From Jiangella alkaliphila (lineage in GTDB: Bacteria > Actinomycetota > Actinomycetes > Jiangellales > Jiangellaceae): a stretch of DNA of 64,000 bases. The DNA lies in NCBI RefSeq assembly GCF_900105925.1, contig NZ_LT629791.1, positions 5,798,001 through 5,862,000 of the forward strand. Direction: 5' to 3'. A program made the position numbers and the translations under genes. The notes beneath the pieces are model-generated. The model was not told the DNA's origin. It did no database searches and saw only the letters and a program-made list of their open reading frames with translations. Below are positions 34,015 through 42,491 of the stretch, piece after piece; positions within the stretch are counted from its first letter, which is position 1, and the number at the start of each line of letters is the position of its first letter.

Positions 34015-35295
34015 ATGCAACGTGCTGTATTTCTGCTTGCGCTCGGCGGCGCCACGCTTCTGATCGGCATCGTTACACCGGCGCCATCATCCGAGAGTGA
34101 CGTGCAGTCGAATGAAGACGAGGCGGTCCTCGCCGAAATCCTGGCGGACCCGGAGATGACCATCTCGGACGAGGAATGGGCAAGACGCCAGGCATCAGGA
34201 TCCCTCGAACAGTCCATCAGTTCCCGGTTCCGATCAAGCGGCATTCAGATCGCCTACACCCAATGGAAGAGCGACGAGGCGACTCAGGTTGTCGGAGTGA
34301 AGCGATCTCCGGAGACAACCGAGGATGAATTTGCAGAATTCCAGTCTGCAGTTCTGGATCACTTCAATGGCCTAGGCGTGACAATCGAAATTGCGGAAGC
34401 ACAACACACGTCGGACGAGTTGCTCGCCGCAGCGGATACGCTGTTCGCCGAGAAGGATTCGTGGGCGAGAGGTTCAGTTGATCAGATCATCGGAGCTGGG
34501 CCAGATCCAGTAAATGGCGAGGCTATCATCTGGGCACTTACGGATGTTCCGGATGCCATCATCGAATCGGCCTCACTGATGGTCAATGTGCCGGTTCGTG
34601 TTGAGATTACAGAGCGCCCGACCGACGCAACTCGATTCGTCGACACGTCACCCTGGACCGCCGGAAATGCCCTGACTCATATCCCAGCTAATGCTGGCAC
34701 TTCGCGTCATCACTGCAGCGAAGGATACGCTTGGCGACGCTGGGACACGGGCGTGGTCCATGCCGGGTCGGCGGGCCACTGCTGGGGTACAGGAACCAGC
34801 GTGTACCAGTCCACTTCTGATCAGCGCATCGGGTACGTCAATCATCGCTCCCTGCACAACTCGACCGCTGATGCGCTGCTCATTCTGCTTCGGTGGGGCA
34901 TAGCCGACAACAGCGTCTGGGTCACCGCGCTCAGCGGAGGAACCCTTCTTCGCGAGGTGGTGGCCGTCGATCCAGAGCCCGACGACAACATAGGCGCGAC
35001 TGTGTGCGCAAGTGGAGCGACGACCCTCCGCAGATGCGGTGAGATCGCGCTGCGGAATCAGACAATCACAACGGAAAGTGGTACCGTTTTCCGACTCACC
35101 TGCGTCCGGATGGACCGCACGATAATAGGTGGCGATTCCGGCGGCCCCATACTGAGCACGCTCTCTGGATCAGGCAATGTCGTCGCTTACGGGCAGATCA
35201 AGGGATTCGGCTTTCCTGGCGGTGACTGCGCGACGTTCTATTCGACAGTGATCAACATTTCAGCGGAACTTGAGGCGACGATTCTGATCAACTAG
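34015..35295 (+). CDS. Exported trypsin-like serine protease
   Basis: 426 residues from ATG 34015 behind GGGGGG (ATG 34003 also possible). Signal peptide about 1-22. Residues 30-200 form an acidic pro-region-like part. The C-terminal half is a chymotrypsin-fold protease: His255 in 'GSAGHCWG', Asp286 in 'NSTADALLILL' and Ser375 in 'IGGDSGGPIL'. Cysteines at about 234, 256, 331, 341, 363 could form disulfides. Less GC-rich than its neighbours, so likely a recent arrival. It may act on surface proteins of recipient or competitor cells, but the target is unknown. Confidence 0.83.
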   Translation: MQRAVFLLALGGATLLIGIVTPAPSSESDVQSNEDEAVLAEILADPEMTISDEEWARRQASGSLEQSISSRFRSSGIQIAYTQWKSDEATQVVGVKRSPETTEDEFAEFQSAVLDHFNGLGVTIEIAEAQHTSDELLAAADTLFAEKDSWARGSVDQIIGAGPDPVNGEAIIWALTDVPDAIIESASLMVNVPVRVEITERPTDATRFVDTSPWTAGNALTHIPANAGTSRHHCSEGYAWRRWDTGVVHAGSAGHCWGTGTSVYQSTSDQRIGYVNHRSLHNSTADALLILLRWGIADNSVWVTALSGGTLLREVVAVDPEPDDNIGATVCASGATTLRRCGEIALRNQTITTESGTVFRLTCVRMDRTIIGGDSGGPILSTLSGSGNVVAYGQIKGFGFPGGDCATFYSTVINISAELEATILIN

Positions 35296-35317
35296 CGTCG
35301 ACCTTTTGGCGATGCCG

Positions 35318-35806
35318 CTAACGAACCAGCGTGTCGCCTTCGACTGCAGCGAACGTATTGCTCAGGGCGCACATATGATCCGGTGGATCGGCATCCGAGC
35401 CGCCGCCCAAACCAATAGTGTCGCCCTCAACCGCGACGACGTCACCGTCTGAATCGCGCAAGACTGCGAGGCCATCCTCTCCGTGGCTGGCCGACCAGCC
35501 GTGCGGCCAAGTTACCGCGACGACCTGGCCCGCACTAAGCCCACTGCCCTCGTCTAGGGCTAGACAGCCATCTGCGGTTACCACGAGGCTGCCCCAGAGT
35601 CGGGCACCATCGTGTGCCTGGGGTGCCCCCGGGTCCTGGGTCATGAGCTGCAAAGGCTCGGCATCGGTGGTGGTACGGATGTCGGACTCGGAGTTCGAGT
35701 CGCCGAGGCGGCTAGCGACGATGATCGCGACGAGAGCGACCAGAGCAGTAAGGACTGTTGTGGCGACAGCTGTGCGTCGCGCGGATCGCTTAGCTTGGAT
35801 TGGCAT
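35318..35806 (-). CDS. Membrane-anchored protein sharing the domain of lipoprotein 25210-25638
   Basis: 162 residues, ATG at 35806 (GGAGGC upstream). An N-terminal anchor lies at about 13-33 ('VATTVLTALVALVAIIVAS') without lipobox. The exported part has 'GCLALDEGSG', 'VAVTWPHGWSASHGEDGLAVLRDSDGDVVAVEGDTIGLGGG' and a conserved Cys near 'DHMCAL', aligning with the lipoprotein at 25210-25638. It converges with the protease gene, 22 bp apart. Perhaps an inhibitor or partner of exported enzymes; that is speculation. Confidence 0.68.
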   Translation of the reverse strand: MPIQAKRSARRTAVATTVLTALVALVAIIVASRLGDSNSESDIRTTTDAEPLQLMTQDPGAPQAHDGARLWGSLVVTADGCLALDEGSGLSAGQVVAVTWPHGWSASHGEDGLAVLRDSDGDVVAVEGDTIGLGGGSDADPPDHMCALSNTFAAVEGDTLVR

Positions 35807-36123
35807 GGGCGCCTCCTGGATGCAGGCCAGGTCTGCATGATCGTAGCCGTCACAGCGACCCGCCGTTCGAACCGACAGTGATCGAGCGACGCACAGGCAC
35901 CTTTAGAGTACTCGTTTTTGTCCATCGCGGGAATCTATGAGTGTTGGGCTGCCAAGAACCGTGACGTGACGCCGGCATCGACCAATGGCTTGCATGTCGT
36001 CGGCTCGGTATGTGTGCCCGGGCGCGATCATGGCCGCGGCGGGCCGGGAGCCGACGATGAGGGGCCCGCGCAGGCTCGATGCGTGAGACGCTGGTCTGGC
36101 AGTGCAAGGGCGGAGGGGTCACC
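35807..36123. other. Intergenic, no gene seen
   Basis: About 317 bp of mixed composition between divergent genes; it must hold promoters for the anchored protein and for the toxin. No clear -35/-10 pair or palindrome found by eye. Confidence 0.4.
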
Positions 36124-36888
36124 GTGGACGAGCGGCCGATCAGGGACGGCGCCGAGCGGCTGACCGAGTTGCGCGCGGAAGGCATCCCGGCCGAGGTCGA
36201 CGAGCTCGCCCAGGCGGTGCGCGGACATGCCGATCAGGTGCGGCGGCCGGTCGAGCAGCTGCATGATCGTGCCCTGGCTGGCAAGCTGGACGAGCTCTTC
36301 GCGGGGATGCTTAGGGACGTTCAGTCCCTGGGCGACGCGGCCGGCGCGGCTGCGGGCACGGCCGCGAGTGAACTCACCGCGCTGCTCCGGCCGGCTCTTC
36401 ACATCTCGAGCAGTGCACGCTCGGACCGGCCGATCCTGCGCGACCCGCCCGCGGACCGGCACATCGTCGTCGATGAGCATGCTGAGTACACCACCGGCGT
36501 CTACGGTCGGATCATCACCGCGCGTGCCGCGCTCGATGAACGTCCATCGGCGAAGCGGAACAAGCGATCTCAGACGCTCCTGCGCGGCAAGGTCGACGGC
36601 GATGATGCGGGCCATCTGATCGGCCGGGTGTTCGGGGGCATCGGGTACGAGCCCAACCTCGTCCCGATGGAGGCCTACGAGGTCAACCGGGGCGCCTACC
36701 GGAGGCTGGAACGCAGATGGGAGCGCGCTGTCCGCGCGCACAAGGCGGTCGACGTGACGGTCATGGTCACCTACACCGACGACGGGACACGGCCCGCATA
36801 CTTCGAGATCGAGCACGAGATCGACGACGAGATCAAGACACTGACGATCATGAACACACCAGCACAGCGACAGGAGTCCGGCGAATGA
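36124..36888 (+). CDS. Nuclease toxin (DNA/RNA non-specific endonuclease type)
   Basis: 254 residues from GTG 36124, which has GGAGGGG five bases upstream; the earlier ATG 36079 lacks a site. Residues 1-95 are helical with an Ala-rich stretch. The C-terminal 130 residues match the nuclease domain found at the ends of polymorphic toxins: 'DDAGHLIGRVFGG' (catalytic His164), 'EPNLVPMEAYEVNRGAYRRLERRWERAV' and 'VTVMVTYTDDGTRPAYFEIEH'. No signal peptide or known secretion domain is seen; the helical N-terminus may route it through a specialised pathway. The next gene overlaps by ATGA and looks like its immunity protein. Confidence 0.78.
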   Translation: MDERPIRDGAERLTELRAEGIPAEVDELAQAVRGHADQVRRPVEQLHDRALAGKLDELFAGMLRDVQSLGDAAGAAAGTAASELTALLRPALHISSSARSDRPILRDPPADRHIVVDEHAEYTTGVYGRIITARAALDERPSAKRNKRSQTLLRGKVDGDDAGHLIGRVFGGIGYEPNLVPMEAYEVNRGAYRRLERRWERAVRAHKAVDVTVMVTYTDDGTRPAYFEIEHEIDDEIKTLTIMNTPAQRQESGE

Positions 36889-37319
36889 GTCTCACCATCG
36901 ACGACCGACTGCGCGACATCGCCGACGCCGCACGGCGATCCGCCCCCGATGGCTGGCAGCGCATCGTCGTGCACGCCGAGGCGCTCGCCGACGAGGTCGA
37001 GATCGGCCTGACCGTCACGCTGGGCGACGGCAGCACGACCAAGAAGGTCCGGCCGGAGAGCGGTCTCGGCGCCACGGTCGGCGAGCTGCGCCGCGAGATG
37101 TATGACCCGGGCAGGGGGGGCTGGTACCTGGCCGACTTCACCGTCGTCGGCGTCGACGTCACGACCACATTCGACTACGACACCTGCCCGTTCGGCGGGC
37201 TGATCGACGACGATGAACCGGACAGCGAGGCCGACGCCGACCCCGAGGACCTCCTCCGGGACCACGAGATGTACCCGCGGCCGGCCGACCGGCTCCCGGC
37301 CTGGCATCCAGCCAGTTAA
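36885..37319 (+). CDS. Immunity protein of the YezG/DUF600-like type
   Basis: 144 residues; its ATG overlaps the toxin stop. 'DGWQRIVVHAEALADEVEIGLTVTLGDG' and 'VGELRREMYDPGRGGWYLADFTVVGVDVTTTFDYDTCPFGG' follow the pattern of YezG-like antitoxins, which bind nuclease or LXG toxins. Acidic overall, as expected for a partner of a basic nuclease. Position and coupling support the immunity role; direct binding is inference. Confidence 0.7.
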   Translation: MSLTIDDRLRDIADAARRSAPDGWQRIVVHAEALADEVEIGLTVTLGDGSTTKKVRPESGLGATVGELRREMYDPGRGGWYLADFTVVGVDVTTTFDYDTCPFGGLIDDDEPDSEADADPEDLLRDHEMYPRPADRLPAWHPAS

Positions 37320-37551
37320 CGAAGAGAACCGGCTGTGGGCGAGCCCGGACGGGCCTGCCCACCATCCTCACCGCCGCTCCGTGCTCCGTTGACACGGTGT
37401 CCGCCGGTGCCGTGTGCGGCTGAGGAGCCCACATCGTCAACGAGCCTGCTCACCCACACCTGACGGCCTGACGCGAACAAACCTGCATCGACTGGGGCAC
37501 TCGGCGCACCTGTTCCTCGACTGTCCGAGCGATGTCGAGGGGTGCTGGGTG
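37320..37551. other. Intergenic, no gene seen
   Basis: About 230 bp at the junction where the conjugation module resumes. No gene or clear site. Confidence 0.4.
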
Positions 37552-38022
37552 ATGGCGACTTTTGAGGATCCGGTGAGGGATGCGCTCGAGGCGCGTGAGG
37601 CGTTGCGGGGCTTGGCGTATGCGACAAGACACCCGCCGAACCGCATCGAGGCCTACCAGACATTGGAGTCACTGCACTGGGCGGCGAGCGCGTTGCAGAC
37701 GACCTTGGAGCAGATGGCGGAGGCGTATCGGGGGTATGCGGGGACGGACACGCTGGTGGGCGGTGACGCGGCCGCGGGGGCGAAGGAGTCCAACAAGATC
37801 GGCAGCCGGCTGAACAAGGCGTCACGCAATATGCGCCGGGCCGCGGAGCTGTTGACCGAGGCGTGGAACCTGGACGGACACACCGACCACGTGACATCGC
37901 CTCCACCGGGCCGAACAGCGTGGCAGTTCCCGGTCCCGCCGCCGTCGCCCCCGCCATCGTCCCGGCCGTCACCGAGCCGTCCCGGCGCGCCGTCGGCCGA
38001 TCGTGGCGGGCTGGGCCTGTGA
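37552..38022 (+). CDS. ICE conjugation-module protein, unknown
   Basis: 156 residues from ATG 37552. The first 110 residues are helical ('EALRGLAYATRHPPNRIEAYQTLESLHWAASALQTTLEQMAEAYRGY'), and the rest is a Pro/Ser-rich tail. No signal peptide or membrane span. Its stop overlaps the GTG of the VirB4-like ATPase (GTGA), so it is translated together with it and is probably an accessory of the transfer machine. The helical part resembles small coiled-coil proteins, but I cannot assign a family. Confidence 0.68.
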   Translation: MATFEDPVRDALEAREALRGLAYATRHPPNRIEAYQTLESLHWAASALQTTLEQMAEAYRGYAGTDTLVGGDAAAGAKESNKIGSRLNKASRNMRRAAELLTEAWNLDGHTDHVTSPPPGRTAWQFPVPPPSPPPSSRPSPSRPGAPSADRGGLGL

Positions 38023-39563
38023 ACCGCCCGGTGGACGGTCCCAGCGGTGAGGGCCGGGTGCATACGGCGGTGCTGGTGGACCCGCACGGGCAGCCGCGGC
38101 GGGTCCGGGCGGCGCGGCGCCGGGCCGCGGCCCAGCGGACCGCGCAAGCCGCGCGGGAGCGCCGCGACGCCGAGCGTGCCCGGGCTGAGGCACTGCGGGC
38201 AGAGGCGGCGGTGCGGGTGCTGCCCCGCTCGGGTGAGCCGGGGGCGGCGGCGTTGCGGACGCCAGGCCGGTTGCGGTTGCCGCGTCACCAGGACACGTCG
38301 GCGACGCTGGCCGGCGCGTACCCGTTCCTGGCCGAAGGCGGTCTCGGCGCGGCCGGAGTGTTCGTCGGGCAGGACCTCCACAGCGGCGGCTCGTTCGTGT
38401 ATGACCCGTGGGTCCTCTACGCGCGTGGGGTGCTGACGGCGCCGAACGTGGTTGTGGCGGGGATCGTCGGGTCGGGGAAGTCGTCGCTGGCGAAGTCGCT
38501 GTATGCGCGGTCGATCGCGTTCGGGCGTCGGGTCTACGTGCCCGGCGACCCGAAGGGTGAGCACACTTCGGTGGCGCAGCTGGTCGGTGGCCGCGCGATC
38601 GTGCTGGGGCATGGCCTGTCCGCGCGGCTGAACCCGCTCGATGAGGGCTACCGCCCATCCGGGATCGCCGACGTCGACTGGGTCGCGCAGGTGACGGCTA
38701 GGCGCCGGGATCTGGTCGGCGCGCTGGCCGAGACCGTGCTCGCGCGGGCGCTGACGCCGGTCGAGCACACCGCCATCGACGCCGCCCTCACCGCCGCGGT
38801 CGCCGGGTCGCAGGTGCCGGTGCTCCCGATGGTGGTCGACCGGATCCTGACCCCCGACCCGGAGGCCGATGCCCGCCTCGCCGACGACGGCCGCCACGTC
38901 GGGCACGCGTTGCGCCGCCTGGTCGCCGGCGACCTGGCCGGCTTGTTCGACGGCCCGTCCACGGTGGCGTTCGATCCGTCGCTGCCGATGGTGAGCCTGG
39001 ACCTGTCCCGGGTGGCCGAGAACGCTGCGCTGGTGTCGGTGCTGATGACGTGCGCGTCGGCGTGGATGGAGTCCGCGCTGCTGGACCCAGCCGGCGGGCA
39101 ACGCTGGGTGATCTACGACGAGGCGTGGCGGCTGATGGCGCACCCGGCGCTGCTGCGGCGGATGGACGCGCACTGGCGGCTCGCCCGCCACTACGGCATC
39201 GCCAACATGCTGATCTTCCACAAGCTCAGTGATCTGGACACCGTGGGCGACGCCGGCAGCGCGGCCCGGGCGCTCGCGTCGTCGCTGCTCGCCAACGCTG
39301 AGACCCGCGTCATCTACCGGCAGGAAACCGACCAGCTCGGCGCCACCGCCCACACGCTCGGGCTGACCCGCACAGAACAACACCTACTCCCCACCCTGGG
39401 CACCGGGCAAGGACTGTGGCGCATCGCCGACAGGTCCTTCGTCGTGCAGCACCAACTGCACCCCGCCGAGCTGCAGGCGTTCGACACACGGGCACGGATG
39501 GGCGTCGTTACCCGTGAGTTCAGGAATTCTGAAGGCGATTCGACGGTGAACTCACGGCACTGA
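38019..39563 (+). CDS. VirB4-like conjugation ATPase
   Basis: 514 residues from GTG 38019. Walker A 'AGIVGSGKSSLAKSLYARS' lies at about residues 150-165. The second part has 'YVPGDPKGEHTSVAQLVGGRAIVLG', Walker B 'QRWVIYDEAWRLMAHPALLRRMDAHWRLARHYG', and 'ANMLIFHKLSDLDTVGD', followed by 'ETRVIYRQETDQLGATAHTLGLTRTEQHLL'. This is the C-terminal ATPase half of VirB4/TraU-type proteins; the N-terminal half corresponds to the separate SCO6880 protein. It would power assembly and transport at the cytoplasmic side of the membrane. Confidence 0.88.
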   Translation: MNRPVDGPSGEGRVHTAVLVDPHGQPRRVRAARRRAAAQRTAQAARERRDAERARAEALRAEAAVRVLPRSGEPGAAALRTPGRLRLPRHQDTSATLAGAYPFLAEGGLGAAGVFVGQDLHSGGSFVYDPWVLYARGVLTAPNVVVAGIVGSGKSSLAKSLYARSIAFGRRVYVPGDPKGEHTSVAQLVGGRAIVLGHGLSARLNPLDEGYRPSGIADVDWVAQVTARRRDLVGALAETVLARALTPVEHTAIDAALTAAVAGSQVPVLPMVVDRILTPDPEADARLADDGRHVGHALRRLVAGDLAGLFDGPSTVAFDPSLPMVSLDLSRVAENAALVSVLMTCASAWMESALLDPAGGQRWVIYDEAWRLMAHPALLRRMDAHWRLARHYGIANMLIFHKLSDLDTVGDAGSAARALASSLLANAETRVIYRQETDQLGATAHTLGLTRTEQHLLPTLGTGQGLWRIADRSFVVQHQLHPAELQAFDTRARMGVVTREFRNSEGDSTVNSRH

Positions 39564-39705
39564 CGAGCGTTTGTGTGGTGCAGGGCACGGGGGTTAGATG
39601 ATCTCACGTCAGCGCATCGGTGCGGGGCCATGGGGGTGTTCGAGGCGTTGGCTCGCGGCTGAGACGCGCGCAGTGGCGGGTGTTGCGCTGACTAGGTTGT
39701 TCTGC

Positions 39706-40478
39706 GTGCAGGACGTCGTGGTGGGCTTCGTGAGCGGGCTGCTTGTGGTGGCGCTGACGACTCCGGTCGGGATCTCGGGTGCGGCGTTCTTGTTGCCAGT
39801 GCAGATGCAGATCCTGCAGGTGCCCAGCCCGCGGGTGACGCCGACGAACCTGCTGTTCAACGTGGTCTCCGCGCCGGGGGCGCTGCTTCGATATCGGGGT
39901 ACCAGGGGTATTGACGCGGGTCTGACCGGCCGGCTCCTGTTGGGCACCGTGCCTGGCGTGCTGTTGGGGCGACCTTCCGGGTCTTCGCTGCCCTTGGTGA
40001 TGAAGTGGCGCGTGCCTTGGCGATCGTGCTGTTGGCGCCGACTGGATATGCGCTGCTCAGGCCACGATCCCGGGCTGCACCGGGACCCGTTGCGCGCTGG
40101 GTCGCGGGCCATCAGAGTCTGGCGGCGTTCGTCGTTGGGTGCGTGGGCGGCGTCTACGGAATCGGTGGAGGCTCGATCCTCTCGCCGCTTCTGGTCGCGG
40201 GCGGGCTCTCGGTCGCGGTGGTGGCGCCTTCGGCGCTGGCCTGTACGTGGGTCACCTCAGTGATCGGGGCGCTGGGGTTCGTAGCGTTGTCGCTGGTGGC
40301 CTCTGGCGCGGTGGCTCCTGCGTGGGGCATCGGGCTCGCGTGCGGGGCCGGTGGCTTGGCCGGCGGCTATCTCGGTGCCGCCCTTCAACCACGTATCCCT
40401 GAAGGGATCCTCCGGCAGGCCCTGGGCGTTGCCGCGGTGGGCATCGCTGCGGCGTATGCGGTGCAGGTCTTCAGCTGA
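39706..40478 (+). pseudogene. TSUP/TauE-SafE family transporter, one-base frameshift
   Basis: The first part from GTG 39706 reads 'VGFVSGLLVVALTTPVGISGAAFLLPVQMQ' and 'VTPTNLLFNVVSAPGALLRYRG', then 'LLLGTVPGVLLG'. The second part, in another frame, begins 'ATFRVFAALGDEVARALAIVLL' and ends with 'GGVYGIGGGSILSPLLVAGGL' and 'AALQPRIPEGILRQALG' at 40478. The frames meet at a GGGG run near 39966; one extra G would restore a single protein of about 258 residues with eight spans. TSUP proteins export sulfite, sulfonates or take up small anions. Dead gene or sequencing error. Confidence 0.72.
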
Positions 40479-40700
40479 TCGGCGCGGCAGCCGGAAGGTT
40501 CGTCGGCCGGCTTCACTGTTCGCCGTCGGAGTCGTCGCGGCTGTGGGCCGTTTCACCTGGGCTGGGCTGGAAGGTCTGCGAGTAACGGATCGGGGTCTCG
40601 ATGCTGAGCCCGAACAGGTCGCAAGACAATGCCGCGATTCTTTCAGGATTCCTGAAATCCGGTCAGGAATCTGTGCGCGCCGGTCTGGGTGGGGGGGTGG
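40479..40700. other. Intergenic, no gene seen
   Basis: About 220 bp between the transporter frame and the minus-strand DUF1232 gene. A GGGTGGGGGGGTGG run near 40688 is the only notable feature. Confidence 0.4.
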
Positions 40701-41114
40701 TCACGTACCGGCGATTCCGGCAAGGCGACGAAGCGCCTGAAGACCGTCAGGTGTGCCCGGCCAGTGCCGATCTAACGCCTCCGGGCCAGCGCGACGAGTC
40801 ACCGAGCGCAGGGCGATCGCAACGACCACCGCGTCGTCGGCATAGCCGATCACCGGAATGAAGTCGGGAACGAGGTCGATCGGCATCAGCAGGTAGCCCA
40901 GCAGCAGCCATAACCGCACCCGGACTCCCCGCGGGAGCGTGGAGTCACCGGCCAGACGCCGCAGCAGCCGGATCAGGTCCGGCAACAGCCGCAGCGCGTC
41001 CCGAGCCCCGAGCTCATCGGGCCGGCTCCGCCACAGGGCGGCCAGGAGGAGGAGCCACAACAAGAGCAGCCCGCCAACGACTCCCAACGCCAGCGACCAC
41101 CAGGACCAGCTCAC
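40701..41114 (-). CDS. DUF1232 (YkvA-like) membrane protein
   Basis: 137 residues from GTG 41114. An N-terminal span lies at about 5-25 ('LALGVVGGLLLLWLLLLAALW'); the DUF1232 signature is at about 75-105 ('WLLLGYLLMPIDLVPDFIPVIGYADDAVVVAIALRSV'). DUF1232 proteins are small membrane proteins of unknown function, common in actinobacteria. It runs opposite to the conjugation genes and looks like cargo. Confidence 0.75.
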   Translation of the reverse strand: MSWSWWSLALGVVGGLLLLWLLLLAALWRSRPDELGARDALRLLPDLIRLLRRLAGDSTLPRGVRVRLWLLLGYLLMPIDLVPDFIPVIGYADDAVVVAIALRSVTRRAGPEALDRHWPGTPDGLQALRRLAGIAGT

Positions 41115-41269
41115 CAACTCATTGTCTCCTGCGCGACGTCGGAGGCAGCGTCTCGGCCATCCGACCAGGCCGCGGTGACGTCTCCCCACCTGCATCTCAT
41201 GAGCAGCCCAGCAGAGACATGGCCAAACGAACTCGCGAGACTTGGGACAAGCCACGACGCAGGTGCACC

Positions 41270-41746
41270 ATGAGCGACGACCCTTCGGTGCGGACCTGGG
41301 ACCTCCCGATCGTGCGCGCGCTGGATAAGGTCGAAACGCTCGCCGAGTTCGAGCCCGACCGGGTGGAATGGGACCAGTTCCGGTTCTGGGGATGGAGACC
41401 GGACCGCCGGATGGACATGGTCTCGATCTACGCCTTCCCGCCCCCAGCCCGGGTCCCGACGTTCGTGCGGTTCGCCGTCGACGAGGATGGATTCACGGTC
41501 ACCGGTCCCGCGCACCGCGCCCTGACCGTCAACGACGTGGCGCACCGGCTCGCCGTGCCCATCCAAAGCGCCGAGCTGGCCGTCGCGACCCTGCATGCGG
41601 CACTCGCCGCAGCGCTGACGGAATGGAACGCCGCCCACGCCGCTCGAGCGATCCAGCTGGCGGTCGGCCCGCCGCGCCAGGCCCTCCGGCCGGGCCGCCA
41701 TTGCGGCCCGGAAGCCCAGACTCCCCCGCCGGGCATCGGCCTGTAG
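41270..41746 (+). CDS. ICE protein of unknown function
   Basis: 158 residues from ATG 41270 (ATG 41219 would add 17). 'DKVETLAEFEPDRVEWDQFRFWGWRPDRRMDMVSIYAFPPPARVPTFVRFAV' and 'IQSAELAVATLHAALAAALTEWN' look like a folded soluble protein without known motifs. It has no membrane span. It precedes the gene at 41937 and the coupling protein on the same strand. Confidence 0.6.
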   Translation: MSDDPSVRTWDLPIVRALDKVETLAEFEPDRVEWDQFRFWGWRPDRRMDMVSIYAFPPPARVPTFVRFAVDEDGFTVTGPAHRALTVNDVAHRLAVPIQSAELAVATLHAALAAALTEWNAAHAARAIQLAVGPPRQALRPGRHCGPEAQTPPPGIGL

Positions 41747-41936
41747 TCCGCACCGCTCCGCGCCCGGGTCGGGCACAGCGCGCGACTGCGGGGCGCCTCC
41801 CGGCGCGGATGCGGGCCGCCCCGGCCAGCGTTCCCCGGCTGTTGGGGCGTGCGGACCACCTGGCAGAGGTGGAGCAGCCCAGGAAGCCCAGTCCGTCGGC
41901 CAGCACCGTCCGAGCGGTGACGGCTCGTGATGCCGC

Positions 41937-42491
41937 ATGACCGGCCCGCCGCGCGACGACGAGCCAGGCCGAGCCACGCCGCCGGTCCTGCCGCACGTGG
42001 TCGTCACTGTCACCGACGACGAGACCGGCACGCTGGAGGTCGTCGTCGACGGACAGCCCGTGCCGCCGCCCACGCGGCAGGGGTGGCGGCGCGACGACCT
42101 CGCCTCGATCCTCGACACCCTCACCAGTCAGCGGGACCAGCCGCTGCGGGTGGACGTCCGCGAGAGCGACGGATCGACGTTCACCGACATCCTCACCCCA
42201 CCCCGCCGACCTGTTGCCTCGAGCGGCACGTCGGCGACGGAGGCGGGCGGGTTCCGCGGCATCGTGACCGGGTCCGGGTTCATCCCCGTGGAACAGGTCA
42301 CCGTCGCCGTCGCGGTGCTCACCACCAGCGCCGGCCCTACCGGGACCGTGCGGGCCTGGCTCAGCCTCGCCCACACCACCCAACCCGCCGGTGAGGTCGT
42401 CCTGATCGGGCGGATCTCCGGCACCGTCACCACCGCCACCCGCAGCGAACCCAGCGAGCCCGGCGAGACCGGTGACCCCGCCGCGCGGTGA
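41937..42491 (+). CDS. ICE protein of unknown function upstream of the coupling protein
   Basis: 184 residues from ATG 41937. Beta-rich, with Thr/Val-rich strands ('HVVVTVTDDETGTLEVVVDGQPVP', 'QVTVAVAVLTTSAGPTGTVRAWLSLAHT') and no membrane span. It overlaps the start of the TraG/VirD4 gene by 20 nt, so the two are co-translated; it may be an accessory of the coupling protein. No family recognised. Confidence 0.65.
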   Translation: MTGPPRDDEPGRATPPVLPHVVVTVTDDETGTLEVVVDGQPVPPPTRQGWRRDDLASILDTLTSQRDQPLRVDVRESDGSTFTDILTPPRRPVASSGTSATEAGGFRGIVTGSGFIPVEQVTVAVAVLTTSAGPTGTVRAWLSLAHTTQPAGEVVLIGRISGTVTTATRSEPSEPGETGDPAAR

